From the NCBI GenBank assembly GCA_903830985.1, contig CAIKVZ010000033.1:1-64000 (forward strand): DNA of 64,000 nucleotides. Reading direction: 5' to 3'. The first letter of the stretch is position 1. The number at the start of each line of letters is the position of its first letter. Position numbers and translations under genes: made by a program. A model generated the notes under the pieces. The model was not told the DNA's origin. It did not search any database and worked only from the letters and a program-made list of their open reading frames with translations. This document shows, piece by piece, positions 27,803 through 37,499 of this stretch. Source of the stretch: an uncultured beta proteobacterium. GTDB lineage: Bacteria > Pseudomonadota > Gammaproteobacteria > Burkholderiales > Burkholderiaceae_C.

Positions 27803-28045
27803 ATGCCCACCCCAGATCTGTCCACGCCTGACGCTGTTTGCGCCAGTCGGTGTCCCTTGTGCGGGCAGCCCAATGGTTGCGCCATGGAACAGCGTTCGAG
27901 CGTTGAGGCCGCGCCCGTGCCGTGCTGGTGCACCACCGTAGCGTTCACCGAAGAATTGCTGCGGCGCATTCCCGAAGCTGCGCGCCGCAAGGCCTGCGTT
28001 TGCCAGGCCTGCGTGACACAAGTGCCGGTCACTGTGGCTCGGTGA
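27803..28045 (+). CDS. Cysteine-rich CWC-family protein
   Basis: This 80-residue protein has eight or more cysteines in the CWC pattern: CPLCGQPNGCAME, then PCWCTTVAFTEELLRRIPE and KACVCQACV. The layout suggests zinc binding. It has no signal peptide. The ATG at 27803 fits the family start better than the track TTG at 27752. It is divergent from glcE and convergent with mnmA. The molecular role is unknown. Confidence 0.82.
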   Translation: MPTPDLSTPDAVCASRCPLCGQPNGCAMEQRSSVEAAPVPCWCTTVAFTEELLRRIPEAARRKACVCQACVTQVPVTVAR

Positions 28046-28061
28046 TGCGACTGCGGGCCTG

Positions 28062-29213
28062 TCAGGCCTGCATCGCGTGAATCACGCCGCCCCCCAGACA
28101 GACCTCACCGTCGTACAGCACGGCCGACTGCCCCGGCGTGACCGCCCATTGCGGCTCGGTGAAACGCAGCTCAAATCGATGCTCGTCCTCGTTGCGTAAG
28201 CCGCACGGCGCGTCGGCCTGGCGGTAGCGAGTTTTCGCGGCGAGTGCACCTTCAGTGGGCGCGGCGCCGGCGACCCAACTGGCGTTGTCGGCCTGCAGGC
28301 TGCGCGACAGCAGCCACGGATGCTCGTGCCCCTGCACCACCCACAGGGTATTGCTCTGCATGTCCTTGCGCGCGACAAACCAGGGGCTGTGCTCGCCCAC
28401 GCCGCGCTGGCCAAGTGCCTGCACCGCCTTGAGTTCGGCGCCGCGGGCTTTCACGCCGCCTATGCCCAGGCCCTGGCGCTGACCCAGGGTGTAGAAGCTC
28501 AAGCCCACATGCTGGCCCAGCACGCGTCCCCGGTCGTCCTTGATGGGGCCCGGCTCCTTGGCGATGTAGCGGTTCAGGAAGTCGCGAAACGGACGCTCGC
28601 CGATGAAGCAGATACCGGTGGAGTCCTTCTTGCGCGCATTCGGCAAGCCGATCTCTGCGGCGATGCGACGCACTTCGGTCTTGAGCAGTTCGCCCACCGG
28701 GAACAGGGTTTTGGACAGTTGCGCCTGGTTCAGCCGATGCAGGAAATAACTCTGGTCCTTGGACGGGTCCAGGCCCTTGAGCAGTTCGTACAGGTTGGTG
28801 CTCGGGTTGTGCCGCACGCGCGCGTAGTGGCCGGTGGCTATGCGCTCGGCACCCAGGCGCAGCGCGTGGTCCAGAAAGGCCTTGAACTTGATTTCGGCGT
28901 TGCACAGGATGTCCGGGTTCGGCGTGCGTCCGGCCTGGTATTCGCGCAGAAATTCGGCGAATACGCGGTCCTTGTATTCGGCGGCGAAGTTCACGTGCTC
29001 GATCTCGATGCCGAGCACGTCGGCCACCGCCGCGGCGTCGATGAAATCGATGTTGGACGAACAGAACTCCGAGTCGTCGTCGTCTTCCCAGTTCTTCATG
29101 AAGATCGCGACGACCTCGTGTCCCTGCTGCTTCAGCAGGTAGGCCGTGACGGCAGAGTCGACGCCGCCGCTCAGACCCACGACCACGCGTTGCCGGGGAT
29201 GCTCTGCAGTCAT
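28062..29213 (-). CDS. mnmA: tRNA-specific 2-thiouridylase
   Basis: This 383-residue enzyme thiolates U34 of tRNA-Lys/Glu/Gln. The PP-loop ATPase motif is [12 protein letters not shown] near residue 12. The two catalytic cysteines lie in [14 protein letters not shown] and [12 protein letters not shown], and the C-terminal beta-barrel has [21 protein letters not shown]. The ATG at 29213 lies 13 bp after the nudJ stop, as in the E. coli nudJ-mnmA order. The track start (29240) adds nine residues that overlap nudJ. Confidence 0.96.
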   Translation of the reverse strand: MTAEHPRQRVVVGLSGGVDSAVTAYLLKQQGHEVVAIFMKNWEDDDDSEFCSSNIDFIDAAAVADVLGIEIEHVNFAAEYKDRVFAEFLREYQAGRTPNPDILCNAEIKFKAFLDHALRLGAERIATGHYARVRHNPSTNLYELLKGLDPSKDQSYFLHRLNQAQLSKTLFPVGELLKTEVRRIAAEIGLPNARKKDSTGICFIGERPFRDFLNRYIAKEPGPIKDDRGRVLGQHVGLSFYTLGQRQGLGIGGVKARGAELKAVQALGQRGVGEHSPWFVARKDMQSNTLWVVQGHEHPWLLSRSLQADNASWVAGAAPTEGALAAKTRYRQADAPCGLRNEDEHRFELRFTEPQWAVTPGQSAVLYDGEVCLGGGVIHAMQA

Positions 29214-29226
29214 GTCAGGTCGCGCG

Positions 29227-29700
29227 TCACAGGCCGACACTGGCGTCGCAGACCAGCAATTCCAGGGAAAAGCGTTGACCGGCCAGATAGTCTTCTATGC
29301 ATTTCAGCACCACGGAGCTGCGGTGCCGTGGCGCGCTCGCGCGCACTTCGTCTGCTGTCATCCAGACCGTGCGCACGATGCCGTGGTCCAGGCTCAGGCT
29401 GGGGTCGGCCGCGCCGAGTTCGCCGCAAAAGGCAAAGCGCAGGTAGGTGATGTCCTTGCCGTCGGCCTTTTGCTGGCGCGACAGGTAGACGCCGACCAGC
29501 GCCGTCGGTTCGAATGCGTGGGTGGTCTCTTCCCGCGTCTCGCGCCGGCAGCCCTGAATCGGGGTTTCGCCTCGGTCCAGGTGCCCGGCCGGGTTGTTCA
29601 ACTGCAGGCCGTCGGGCGTGTGCTCCTCGACCAAAAGAAAGCGCCCGTCGCGCTCGATCACAGCAGCCACCGTGACATTGGGTTTCCAGCGAATATTCAT
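29227..29700 (-). CDS. nudJ: NUDIX hydrolase, NudJ-like
   Basis: This 157-residue Nudix enzyme begins [27 protein letters not shown]. The Nudix box is [21 protein letters not shown], with the catalytic REx2E pattern. Gene order next to mnmA and the length are as for E. coli NudJ, which hydrolyses thiamine-related and other pyrophosphates. The symbol is by synteny and similarity only. The ATG at 29700 is preferred to 29730. Confidence 0.87.
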   Translation of the reverse strand: MNIRWKPNVTVAAVIERDGRFLLVEEHTPDGLQLNNPAGHLDRGETPIQGCRRETREETTHAFEPTALVGVYLSRQQKADGKDITYLRFAFCGELGAADPSLSLDHGIVRTVWMTADEVRASAPRHRSSVVLKCIEDYLAGQRFSLELLVCDASVGL

Positions 29701-29865
29701 CTTTCCAATTATCGGAGATTGCGACTTCATTGACCCACGTCATGCATGGAGCCGCCCGCAACAGGGGTGAACTAAGTTAAGCTCGGCGCCGCAGCAGTTC
29801 CGCCATGCTCGCAACATAGAGGTGCTGCACGAGCTGTTTCAATAAACAAATCGAGGAGTCGCTTC

Positions 29866-31482
29866 ATGCAGACTGGCGTAACAAATGCCCCCCCCACGGC
29901 GCAACGCATAGGCGTACCGCGCGAAATTTTCCCCCTTGAAAAACGCGTGGCCACCGTGCCCGATGTGGTGGGCAAACTCATCAAGCTCGGATTCGCGGTC
30001 TCCGTTGAATCCGGCGCAGGAGACGCCGCCAGCATCAGCGACGACGCCTACCGCGCCGCCGGCGCCAGGGTCGAGTCCGACGCTGCAGCCCTGTGGGCTT
30101 GCTCGGACATCGTGTTCAAGGTGCGTGCCCCGTCATCGGACGAAGTGGCGCTGATGCATGCAGGCCAGGCACTGGTGAGCTACATCTGGCCGGCTCAAAA
30201 CCCCGAATTGCTCAAGACCCTGGCCGCTCGCCAAGTCACGGTATTGGCCATCGACGCGCTGCCGCGCACGCTGAGCCGTGCGCAAAAGATGGACGCCTTG
30301 ACCTCGCAGGCCGGCGTCTCCGGTTACCGCGCTGTGGTCGAGGCGGCCAACGCCTTCGGCCGCTTCTTCAACGGCCAGATCACGGCCGCGGGCAAGGTCG
30401 CTCCGGCCAAGGTCTTCATCGCCGGTGCTGGCGTGGCCGGCCTGGCGGCGATCGGCACCGCTGCCAGCCTGGGTGCCATCGTGCGCGCCAACGACACCCG
30501 CGCCGAAGTGGCGGATCAGGTCGTCTCGCTGGGTGGCGAATTCGTCAAGGTCGACTATGAGGAGGAGGGCTCCGGCGGCGGCGGCTACGCGAAAGTGATG
30601 AGCGAGGGCTTCCAGCAGGCCCAGCGCGCCATGTACGCCAAGCAGGCCAAGGAAGTCGACATCATCATCACCACGGCGCTGATCCCCGGCAAGCCGGCGC
30701 CCAAGCTGATCACCGCCGAGATGGTGATGAGCATGAAGCCCGGCAGCGTCATCGTCGACATGGCCGCCGAACAGGGCGGCAACTGCGAGCTGACCGAACC
30801 CGGTCAGTCCGTGGTCAAGCACGGTGTGACCATCGTGGGCTACACCGACCTGGTGTCGCGTCTGGCCACGCAGTCTTCCACGCTGTATGCGACGAATCTG
30901 TTTCGCCTGTGCGAGGAGTTGTGCAAGACCAAGGACGGCGTCATCAACGTCAACATGGAAGACGAAGCCATCCGCGGTCTCACGGTCACCAAGCAAGGCA
31001 GCATCACCTGGCCGGCGCCCGCGCCCAAGGTCGCCGCAGCACCTGTGGTGGCCAAGCCGGCGGCCGCGGCGCCTGCAGCGAAAAAAGGCGGCCACGGCGG
31101 TGGCGACGCGGAGCCCATGGCGGGAAGCAAGCTGGCCATCGTGTTCGGTGTCGCGGCTGCGCTGTTCTGGCTCATCGGCGCCAGTGCGCCGAAAGAGTTT
31201 CTGTCGCATTTCACGGTCTTCGTGCTGGCCTGCTTTGTCGGCTACATGGTGGTGTGGAATGTGAAACCGGCGCTGCACACGCCGCTGATGAGCGTGACGA
31301 ATGCCATCAGCAGCATCATCGCCATTGGCGCGCTGGTGCAGATTTCACCGATTGTCGGCGCCGTCGGTCGACCGGATGAATTGATACGCTGGGTGGCCGG
31401 GGCGGGCATTGTGCTCACCGCCATCAATATGTTCGGCGGTTTCGCCGTGACCCAGCGCATGCTGGCCATGTTCCGTAAATAA
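29866..31482 (+). CDS. pntA: NAD(P) transhydrogenase subunit alpha
   Basis: This 538-residue proton-translocating transhydrogenase alpha subunit is undivided. The NAD(H)-binding domain I spans residues 10-380 ([41 protein letters not shown], the mobile loop [12 protein letters not shown]). An Ala/Lys-rich linker follows around residues 385-410, then four membrane helices. It works with PntB to make NADPH from NADH using the proton gradient. A good AGGAG lies before the ATG. It is an operon with pntB, 12 bp apart. Confidence 0.96.
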   Translation: MQTGVTNAPPTAQRIGVPREIFPLEKRVATVPDVVGKLIKLGFAVSVESGAGDAASISDDAYRAAGARVESDAAALWACSDIVFKVRAPSSDEVALMHAGQALVSYIWPAQNPELLKTLAARQVTVLAIDALPRTLSRAQKMDALTSQAGVSGYRAVVEAANAFGRFFNGQITAAGKVAPAKVFIAGAGVAGLAAIGTAASLGAIVRANDTRAEVADQVVSLGGEFVKVDYEEEGSGGGGYAKVMSEGFQQAQRAMYAKQAKEVDIIITTALIPGKPAPKLITAEMVMSMKPGSVIVDMAAEQGGNCELTEPGQSVVKHGVTIVGYTDLVSRLATQSSTLYATNLFRLCEELCKTKDGVINVNMEDEAIRGLTVTKQGSITWPAPAPKVAAAPVVAKPAAAAPAAKKGGHGGGDAEPMAGSKLAIVFGVAAALFWLIGASAPKEFLSHFTVFVLACFVGYMVVWNVKPALHTPLMSVTNAISSIIAIGALVQISPIVGAVGRPDELIRWVAGAGIVLTAINMFGGFAVTQRMLAMFRK

Positions 31483-31494
31483 GGGAGACGACTC

Positions 31495-32907
31495 ATGTCT
31501 GCAAGTCTGGCAACGGTCTCCTATATCGGAGCGACGATTCTTTTCATTCTCAGTCTGGGCGGTCTGTCCAACCAGCAAACCGCCTTGCGCGGCAACCTCT
31601 ACGGCATGATCGGCATGGCGCTGGCCGTGCTGGCCACGGTCTTCGGCCCGCAGGTCACACTGGCGGGCATTCCCTGGATCATCGGCGCCATGCTGATCGG
31701 CGGCTCCATCGGTCTTTATGCGGCGAAAACCGTGCAGATGACGCAGATGCCCGAACTGGTGGCGCTGATGCACAGCATGGTCGGTCTGGCCGCGATGCTG
31801 GTGGGTTTTGCCACCTACATCGATCCGGAAGCGACGCGGGGTGTGACCGGCGCGGCCAAGTCGATTCACGAGATGGAAATCTACATCGGCATCCTGATCG
31901 GCGCCGTGACCTTCTCGGGTTCCATCATCGCCTTCGGCAAGTTGTCGGGGCGCATCGGCGGCAACCCGCTGCTGCTGCCCGGACGTCACTGGATGAATCT
32001 GCTGGGCCTGCTGGTGGTGATCTATTTCGGCAATGCCTTCATGCAGGAGGGCGCCGGCATGACGCCGCTGCTGGTGATGACGGCGATCGCACTGCTGTTC
32101 GGCATCCACATGGTGATGGCCATCGGTGGCGCCGACATGCCGGTGGTGGTGTCCATGCTCAACAGCTACTCGGGTTGGGCCGCAGCGGCCACGGGCTTCA
32201 TGCTGTCCAACGACTTGCTGATCGTCACCGGCGCCCTGGTGGGCTCCAGCGGCGCCATCCTGTCGTACATCATGTGCAAGGCCATGGCGCGCAGCTTCAT
32301 CAGCGTGATCGCCGGCGGCTTCGGCACGGCCAGCGCAGCACCCAAGCCCACGGGCGACGCCGCCCAGCCGGCCGGCGAGGTGATCCCGGTGAACGCCACC
32401 GAGACCGCCGAGTTGATGCGCGAAGCCAAGAGCGTGGTCATTGTTCCCGGCTACGGCATGGCGGTGGCGCAGGCCCAGCACACGGTGTATGAGATCACCA
32501 AGTTTCTGCGCGAAAAGGGCGTGAACGTGCGCTTTGGCATTCACCCGGTGGCGGGTCGCATGCCAGGGCACATGAATGTGCTGCTGGCCGAAGCCAAGGT
32601 GCCTTATGACATCGTGTTCGAAATGGACGAGCTCAACGACGACTTTCCGAAAACCGATCTGGTGATGGTGATCGGCGCCAACGACATCGTGAACCCGGGT
32701 GCCCAGGATGACCCGAACAGCCCCATCGCCGGTATGCCGGTGCTGGAAGTGTGGAAGGCCAAGACCTCGATCGTGATGAAGCGCAGCATGGCATCGGGCT
32801 ACGCCGGCGTGGACAATCCGCTGTTCTACAAGGAAAACAACCGCATGCTGTTTGGCGACGCCAAGAAGATGCTGGACGAAGTGCTGACGGTACTCAGGGC
32901 CTCCTGA
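31495..32907 (+). CDS. pntB: NAD(P) transhydrogenase subunit beta
   Basis: This 470-residue subunit has eight to nine membrane helices through residue 265, with [19 protein letters not shown] ending the membrane domain. The NADP(H)-binding domain III follows: [15 protein letters not shown] is the fingerprint, then [20 protein letters not shown] and [21 protein letters not shown]. It completes the PntAB complex. A terminator-like hairpin follows about 120 bp downstream. Confidence 0.97.
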   Translation: MSASLATVSYIGATILFILSLGGLSNQQTALRGNLYGMIGMALAVLATVFGPQVTLAGIPWIIGAMLIGGSIGLYAAKTVQMTQMPELVALMHSMVGLAAMLVGFATYIDPEATRGVTGAAKSIHEMEIYIGILIGAVTFSGSIIAFGKLSGRIGGNPLLLPGRHWMNLLGLLVVIYFGNAFMQEGAGMTPLLVMTAIALLFGIHMVMAIGGADMPVVVSMLNSYSGWAAAATGFMLSNDLLIVTGALVGSSGAILSYIMCKAMARSFISVIAGGFGTASAAPKPTGDAAQPAGEVIPVNATETAELMREAKSVVIVPGYGMAVAQAQHTVYEITKFLREKGVNVRFGIHPVAGRMPGHMNVLLAEAKVPYDIVFEMDELNDDFPKTDLVMVIGANDIVNPGAQDDPNSPIAGMPVLEVWKAKTSIVMKRSMASGYAGVDNPLFYKENNRMLFGDAKKMLDEVLTVLRAS

Positions 32908-33023
32908 AAACTGGCGGGACAGACCAAGAGTTACGCGCAACGAACTTTGCTCTGTCCTCAACTGATCGTCTGAGGTTGGATGTCCATTGCGGGTCAGAAC
33001 TTCAGATTTCAATTTTTTTGCGT

Positions 33024-33057
33024 GGGTCCCGCGGCAGCAATGCCCGGGGCCCTTTTT
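33024..33057 (+). terminator. Rho-independent terminator after pntAB
   Basis: GGGTCCCG and CGGGGCCC form an 8-bp stem with one G-T pair around a 13-nt loop, followed at once by TTTTT. It lies 116 bp downstream of the pntB stop and before fadD. Confidence 0.7.
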
Positions 33058-33187
33058 ACTGGTTCAGGTTAGGGAAAACACAAGAATCTGCATGGCCCTT
33101 TGACGGCAGAATCAACAATCGAGGCACAGGCTGGTCCTTGTGCGGGACAGGCGTCAATTCCTGTCGACAACCCCTTTGGAGGCAAGC

Positions 33188-34864
33188 ATGACCGATCGAA
33201 TTTGGCTGAAGAACTATCCCGAGGGCGTCCCCGCGGACATTGATACGACCCAGTACGCGTCGTTGGCGGCGCTGATGGAGGCCGCGTTTGTGCAGTTCGG
33301 ACCACGCGTTGCCTACAGCTTCATGGGCAAGGAAATTTCCTATGCCCAGACGGACAACCTGAGCCGCGCCTTTGCCGCCTATCTGCAGGGCCTGGGCCTG
33401 GTCAAGGGCGACCGCGTCGCCATCATGATGCCCAATGTGCCGCAGTACCCGGTGGCTGTCGCTGCCATCCTGCGCGCCGGCTTCGTGGTGGTCAACGTGA
33501 ATCCCCTGTATACCCCGCGCGAGTTGGAGCATCAGCTCAAGGACTCGGGCGCCAAGGCGATTGTCATCCTGGAGAACTTCGCCACGACGCTGGAGAAGTG
33601 CCTGGACAAGACCCCCGTCAAGCACACCGTGCTGTGCGCCATGGGCGATCAGTTGGGGCTGCTCAAGGGCGCCCTGGTGAACTACGTGGTGCGCAACGTG
33701 AAGAAGATGGTTCCGGCTTTCAGCCTGCCGGGCGCGATGCGCTTCAACGACGCGATTGCCACGGGCCGGCGCGGCGCTTTCAAGCGGCCCGAAATCAAGC
33801 CCGACGATGTGGCGGTGCTGCAGTACACGGGCGGCACGACCGGCGTGAGCAAGGGCGCCGTGCTGCTCAACCGCAACCTGGTGGCGAACCTGTTGCAGGC
33901 CGAGGCCTGGTTCCAGCCGGCGCTAAAAAAAATCCCGGCCGGCGAGCAGATGGTCGAGGTGTGCGCCTTGCCGCTGTACCACATCTTCGCCTTCACTGTC
34001 GACATGATGTTGTCCATGCGCCTGGGCGGCAAACTCATCCTGATCCCCAATCCGCGCGACATGGTGGCGGTGCTGGGCGAACTGGCCAAGCACAGGATCC
34101 ATGTCTTGCCGGCGGTCAACACGCTGTTCAACGGTATGGCGAACCATCCCGACTTCAGCAAGGTGGACTGGAGCCATCTGGTGGTTTCTGCGGGTGGCGG
34201 AACCGCCGTGCAAAGTTCAGTGGCCAAGCTCTGGTTTGAAAAAACCGGCTGTGCCATCGCCGAGGGCTACGGGCTGAGCGAAACTTCGCCCATTGCCACC
34301 TCCAATCCGGTCACGGTCACCGAGTACACGGGTTCGATCGGTTTGCCGATATCCAACACTTGGGTCAAGTTGCTCGACGACGATGGCGTGGAGGTGGCGC
34401 AGGGACAGGCCGGCGAAATCGCCATCAAGGGGCCGCAGGTGATGGCCGGTTACTGGCAGCGCCCGGACGAGACCGCCAAGTCCATGACCGAAGACGGCTA
34501 CTTCAAGACCGGTGACGTGGGCGTCATGGACGAGAGCGGGTACTTTCGAATCGTCGACCGTAAGAAGGACATGATCCTGGTCAGCGGCTTCAACGTCTAC
34601 CCGACCGAAATCGAGGACGTGGTGAGCGGACTCAAGGGCGTGATGGAATGTGCCTGTGTCGGCATGCCAGATGAGAAATCGGGCGAAGCGGTGAAGCTGG
34701 TGATTGTGAAAAGAGACCCGGCCCTTACCGAAGCCGATGTGCGCGCCTACTGCAAGACCAACCTCACGGGCTACAAACAGCCCAAACTGGTGGAGTTCCG
34801 CGACGAGTTGCCCAAGACGCCTGTGGGCAAGATTTTGCGGCGCGAGTTGCGCGACAAAAAATAG
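33188..34864 (+). CDS. fadD: Long-chain fatty-acid CoA ligase, FadD-like
   Basis: This 558-residue ANL-superfamily enzyme activates fatty acids to acyl-CoA. AMP-binding motifs are YTGGTTGVSKGAVLLN near residue 214, EGYGLSETSP, YFKTGDVGVMDESGYFRIVDRKKDMI, and C-terminal PKTPVGKILRRELRD with the catalytic lysine. The ATG at 33188 follows TTTGGAGGCAAGC, a strong Shine-Dalgarno. It stands alone; chain-length preference is not readable. Confidence 0.92.
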   Translation: MTDRIWLKNYPEGVPADIDTTQYASLAALMEAAFVQFGPRVAYSFMGKEISYAQTDNLSRAFAAYLQGLGLVKGDRVAIMMPNVPQYPVAVAAILRAGFVVVNVNPLYTPRELEHQLKDSGAKAIVILENFATTLEKCLDKTPVKHTVLCAMGDQLGLLKGALVNYVVRNVKKMVPAFSLPGAMRFNDAIATGRRGAFKRPEIKPDDVAVLQYTGGTTGVSKGAVLLNRNLVANLLQAEAWFQPALKKIPAGEQMVEVCALPLYHIFAFTVDMMLSMRLGGKLILIPNPRDMVAVLGELAKHRIHVLPAVNTLFNGMANHPDFSKVDWSHLVVSAGGGTAVQSSVAKLWFEKTGCAIAEGYGLSETSPIATSNPVTVTEYTGSIGLPISNTWVKLLDDDGVEVAQGQAGEIAIKGPQVMAGYWQRPDETAKSMTEDGYFKTGDVGVMDESGYFRIVDRKKDMILVSGFNVYPTEIEDVVSGLKGVMECACVGMPDEKSGEAVKLVIVKRDPALTEADVRAYCKTNLTGYKQPKLVEFRDELPKTPVGKILRRELRDKK

Positions 34865-34882
34865 CGCGGCCAGCTGGCCGCG
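34865..34882. repeat. Perfect 18-bp palindrome between fadD and mtnP
   Basis: CGCGGCCAG joined to CTGGCCGCG starts immediately after the fadD stop codon and ends 24 bp before the mtnP ATG. As RNA it folds to a 7-bp stem with an AGCT loop, but no T tract follows. It could be a weak terminator or a protein-binding site. Confidence 0.55.
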
Positions 34883-34906
34883 TCAGGGGTCGCGATAAGA
34901 TGACAC

Positions 34907-35797
34907 ATGACGAAAAACAAGCAAAGGCCCGTGCTGGGCATCCTGGGTGGCAGCGGCGTTTACGACATCGAGGGATTGAGCAACCAGCGCTGGGAGCGCG
35001 TCGCCTCACCCTTTGGCGATGCTTCGGATGAACTGCTGTTCGGCGAACTGGGCGAGCAGTCCATGGTGTTCCTGCCACGCCACGGCCGCGGGCACCGCAT
35101 TCCCCCCTCTGAAATCAACTACCGCGCCAACATCGACGCGCTCAAGCGCGCCGGCGTGACCGATCTGATCTCGGTCAGCGCCGTGGGTTCGCTGCGCGAG
35201 CATCTGCGTCCGGGCATGTTCGTCATCGTGGACCAGTTCATCGACCGCAGCTTCGCCCGAGAAAAAAGCTTCTTCGGCACCGGTCTGGTGGCCCATGTCT
35301 CGATGGCGCGACCGGTGTGTTCGCGCCTGGGCGAGCACATCGAAGCGGCGACGCGCGAGTGCGGCATCGAACTGGCGCGCGGCGGCACCTACCTGGTGAT
35401 GGAGGGCCCGCAGTTCTCCAGCCTGGCCGAGTCCGAGCTCTATCGCAGCTGGAATTGCGACGTCATCGGCATGACCAATATGCCGGAAGCCAAACTCGCG
35501 CGCGAGGCCGAGATCTGCTACGCCAGCGTCGCCATGGTGACCGATTTCGACTGCTGGCATCCGGACCACGATGATGTCACGGTGGACGCGATCATCAAGG
35601 TGTTGCTGGCGAATGCCGACAAGGCCCGCAGCATGGTCAAGGCGGTGGCGCCGCGGGTGCAGGCCGACGGTTGCGCACCCGACTGCGGCTGCCGCAGCGC
35701 CTTGCAGCACGCGCTCATCACGGCGCCCGAGGCGCGTGACCCGCTGCTGCTGCAGCGCCTCGACGCGGTCGCGGGTCGGGTGCTGCGGGGCGCGTGA
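34907..35797 (+). CDS. mtnP: Methylthioadenosine phosphorylase
   Basis: This 296-residue purine nucleoside phosphorylase cleaves 5'-methylthioadenosine (and often 5'-deoxyadenosine) to adenine and the ribose 1-phosphate. Motifs are LGILGGSGVYDIEGL (phosphate site), LPRHGRGHRIPPSEINYRANI, VMEGPQFSSLAES and GMTNMPEAKLAREAEICY. The stop overlaps the next start as TGATG. As first gene of the mtnP-aldolase-mtnA operon it feeds methylthioribose 1-phosphate to MtnA. Confidence 0.94.
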   Translation: MTKNKQRPVLGILGGSGVYDIEGLSNQRWERVASPFGDASDELLFGELGEQSMVFLPRHGRGHRIPPSEINYRANIDALKRAGVTDLISVSAVGSLREHLRPGMFVIVDQFIDRSFAREKSFFGTGLVAHVSMARPVCSRLGEHIEAATRECGIELARGGTYLVMEGPQFSSLAESELYRSWNCDVIGMTNMPEAKLAREAEICYASVAMVTDFDCWHPDHDDVTVDAIIKVLLANADKARSMVKAVAPRVQADGCAPDCGCRSALQHALITAPEARDPLLLQRLDAVAGRVLRGA

Positions 35798-36459
35798 TGA
35801 CCGAACTTTCCGCCAGCGGGCAGGTGGGGTCGCGCCAGGCCATGGTGCAAGCCATGCAGCGCCTGGCCGCGCTGGGCCTGAATCGCGGCAGTTCCGGCAA
35901 TGTCAGCGTGCGCCGTGGGGAGACTTTTCTGGTGACGCCCTCGGGCGTTGCGGCCGAGGACTTGCTGCCGCAGGCCATGGTCGAGATGGACTTCAATGGC
36001 GCAGTTCTCGGTGATGGAAAACCTTCCAGCGAATGGCGTTTTCACCGCGACATCCTGGCCGCACGCCCCGAGGTCGGAGCGGTGGTGCACACGCACTCGC
36101 GCTACGCGACCACGCTGGCCTGCTTGCAGCGCGAGGTCCCGGCCTTTCACTACATGATTGCCGCGGCGGGGGGCGACAGCATCCGCTGCGCGCCCTATGC
36201 GCTGTTCGGCACGCAGGAGTTGTCCGGAGTCGCGCTGGCAGCGTTGCAGGACCGACGCGCCTGCCTGCTCGGCAACCACGGCATGATTGCCGTGGGGGGA
36301 GATCTGGACGCGGCGCTGGCGCTGGCAGTGGAAGTGGAGTCGCTGTGTGCCCAGTACTGGAGCGCCCTGCAACTGGGCCAGCCGCAGATACTTTCGGACG
36401 CGCAGATGCAGGACGTGTTGGAAAAATTCAAAGGCTACGGGGCGGGAAACAGGCAATGA
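35797..36459 (+). CDS. ald2: Class II aldolase, fuculose-1-phosphate-aldolase-like (probable DHAP-shunt aldolase)
   Basis: This 220-residue zinc aldolase has LGLNRGSSGNVSVR and the catalytic Glu in PSSEWRFHRDIL. Zinc histidines are in VVHTHSRYAT and LLGNHGMIAVGG. HYMIAAAGGDSIRCAPYALFGTQELS and VLEKFKGYG match E. coli FucA closely and MtnB poorly. Between mtnP and mtnA it most likely cleaves 5-methylthioribulose 1-phosphate or 5-deoxyribulose 1-phosphate to DHAP plus an aldehyde. The symbol follows the described DHAP-shunt aldolase and is inferred from context. Confidence 0.82.
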   Translation: MTELSASGQVGSRQAMVQAMQRLAALGLNRGSSGNVSVRRGETFLVTPSGVAAEDLLPQAMVEMDFNGAVLGDGKPSSEWRFHRDILAARPEVGAVVHTHSRYATTLACLQREVPAFHYMIAAAGGDSIRCAPYALFGTQELSGVALAALQDRRACLLGNHGMIAVGGDLDAALALAVEVESLCAQYWSALQLGQPQILSDAQMQDVLEKFKGYGAGNRQ

Positions 36460-37499
36460 CACAAACGGTTCAGGCACTGCGCTGGCGCGATGGCCGGCTG
36501 GAAATGATCGATCAACGCGTGCTGCCGGCGCGCTTCGAGTACCTGTCGTACAGCAATGCCGTGGCGGTGGCGCAGGGCATACGGAGCATGGTGGTGCGAG
36601 GTGCCCCCGCCATAGGCTGCGCCGCAGCCTACGGCGTTGCGCTGGAAGCGCTGGTGCTGCGATCTGCCCCTCTCGGCGAGTTCACCGTGGGATTGGACGC
36701 CGCATTCAAAGTCCTGGCAGCCAGTCGCCCGACGGCCGTGAACCTGTTCTGGGCTTTGAATCGGATGCGGGCCGTTTGGGGTGCGTGCAGCCACGAGGCG
36801 GTGCCGGCCATCGCCGACCGGCTTCTGGAACAGGCCCATGAAATCTCCGCAGAAGACGTGCGTATCAACCGCGCCATGGGTGCCCATGGCGCAGCCCTGC
36901 TGGCCGATGGTGCAAGGGTGCTGACGCACTGCAATGCCGGTGCCCTGGCAACGGCCGGCCACGGCACGGCGCTGGGCGTGATCCGCTCTGCGGTGGAGGT
37001 GGGCAAGCGCATTTCGGTGATCGCCGACGAGACCCGGCCCTTCCTGCAGGGCGCACGGCTCACGGCCTGGGAGATGGTGCAGGAAAAGATCCCTGTGACG
37101 CTGATCACCGACAACATGGCGGGGCATCTGATGAGCCGGGGCGAGGTCGACGCGGTCATCGTCGGCACCGACCGCGTGGCGGCCAATGGCGACGTGGCCA
37201 ACAAGATCGGCACCTACATGGTGGCGGTGCTGGCGCAACGCCACGGCATCCCGTTTTATGTGGCTTGCCCGCTGTCCACCATCGACCTGAGCGTGGACGA
37301 CGGCGGCGCGATTCCGATCGAGGAGCGCGCGGCCGAAGAAGTGACGGGCTTTCGCGACTGCCAGTGGGCGGCCCAGGGTGTGCAGGTGCGCAACCCGGCC
37401 TTTGACGTCACGCCGGCCGAACTGGTGACCGCGTTGATCACGGAAAAAGGCGTGGTGATGCAGCCCCACCGGGCCAACATCGCCGCGCTGTTTACCTGA
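36456..37499 (+). CDS. mtnA: Methylthioribose-1-phosphate isomerase
   Basis: This 347-residue aldose-ketose isomerase has MVVRGAPAIGCAAAYG, the catalytic Cys in LTHCNAGALATAGHGTALG and the catalytic Asp in VIVGTDRVAANGDVANKIGTY. It converts methylthioribose 1-phosphate to the ribulose form. The start overlaps the aldolase stop (ATGA). The 3' end overlaps convergent corA by 8 bp. No mtnB, mtnC, mtnD or mtnK lies nearby, which argues against a local full methionine-salvage pathway. Confidence 0.95.
   Translation: MTQTVQALRWRDGRLEMIDQRVLPARFEYLSYSNAVAVAQGIRSMVVRGAPAIGCAAAYGVALEALVLRSAPLGEFTVGLDAAFKVLAASRPTAVNLFWALNRMRAVWGACSHEAVPAIADRLLEQAHEISAEDVRINRAMGAHGAALLADGARVLTHCNAGALATAGHGTALGVIRSAVEVGKRISVIADETRPFLQGARLTAWEMVQEKIPVTLITDNMAGHLMSRGEVDAVIVGTDRVAANGDVANKIGTYMVAVLAQRHGIPFYVACPLSTIDLSVDDGGAIPIEERAAEEVTGFRDCQWAAQGVQVRNPAFDVTPAELVTALITEKGVVMQPHRANIAALFT

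Noticed and set aside
31345-33012. 555-aa minus ORF opposite pntB
   Set aside because: His-rich antisense shadow; pntB is unambiguous.
35797-36459. Calling the aldolase MtnB (dehydratase)
   Set aside because: Its sequence blocks match FucA, and mtnC/mtnD/mtnK are absent nearby; kept as an aldolase.
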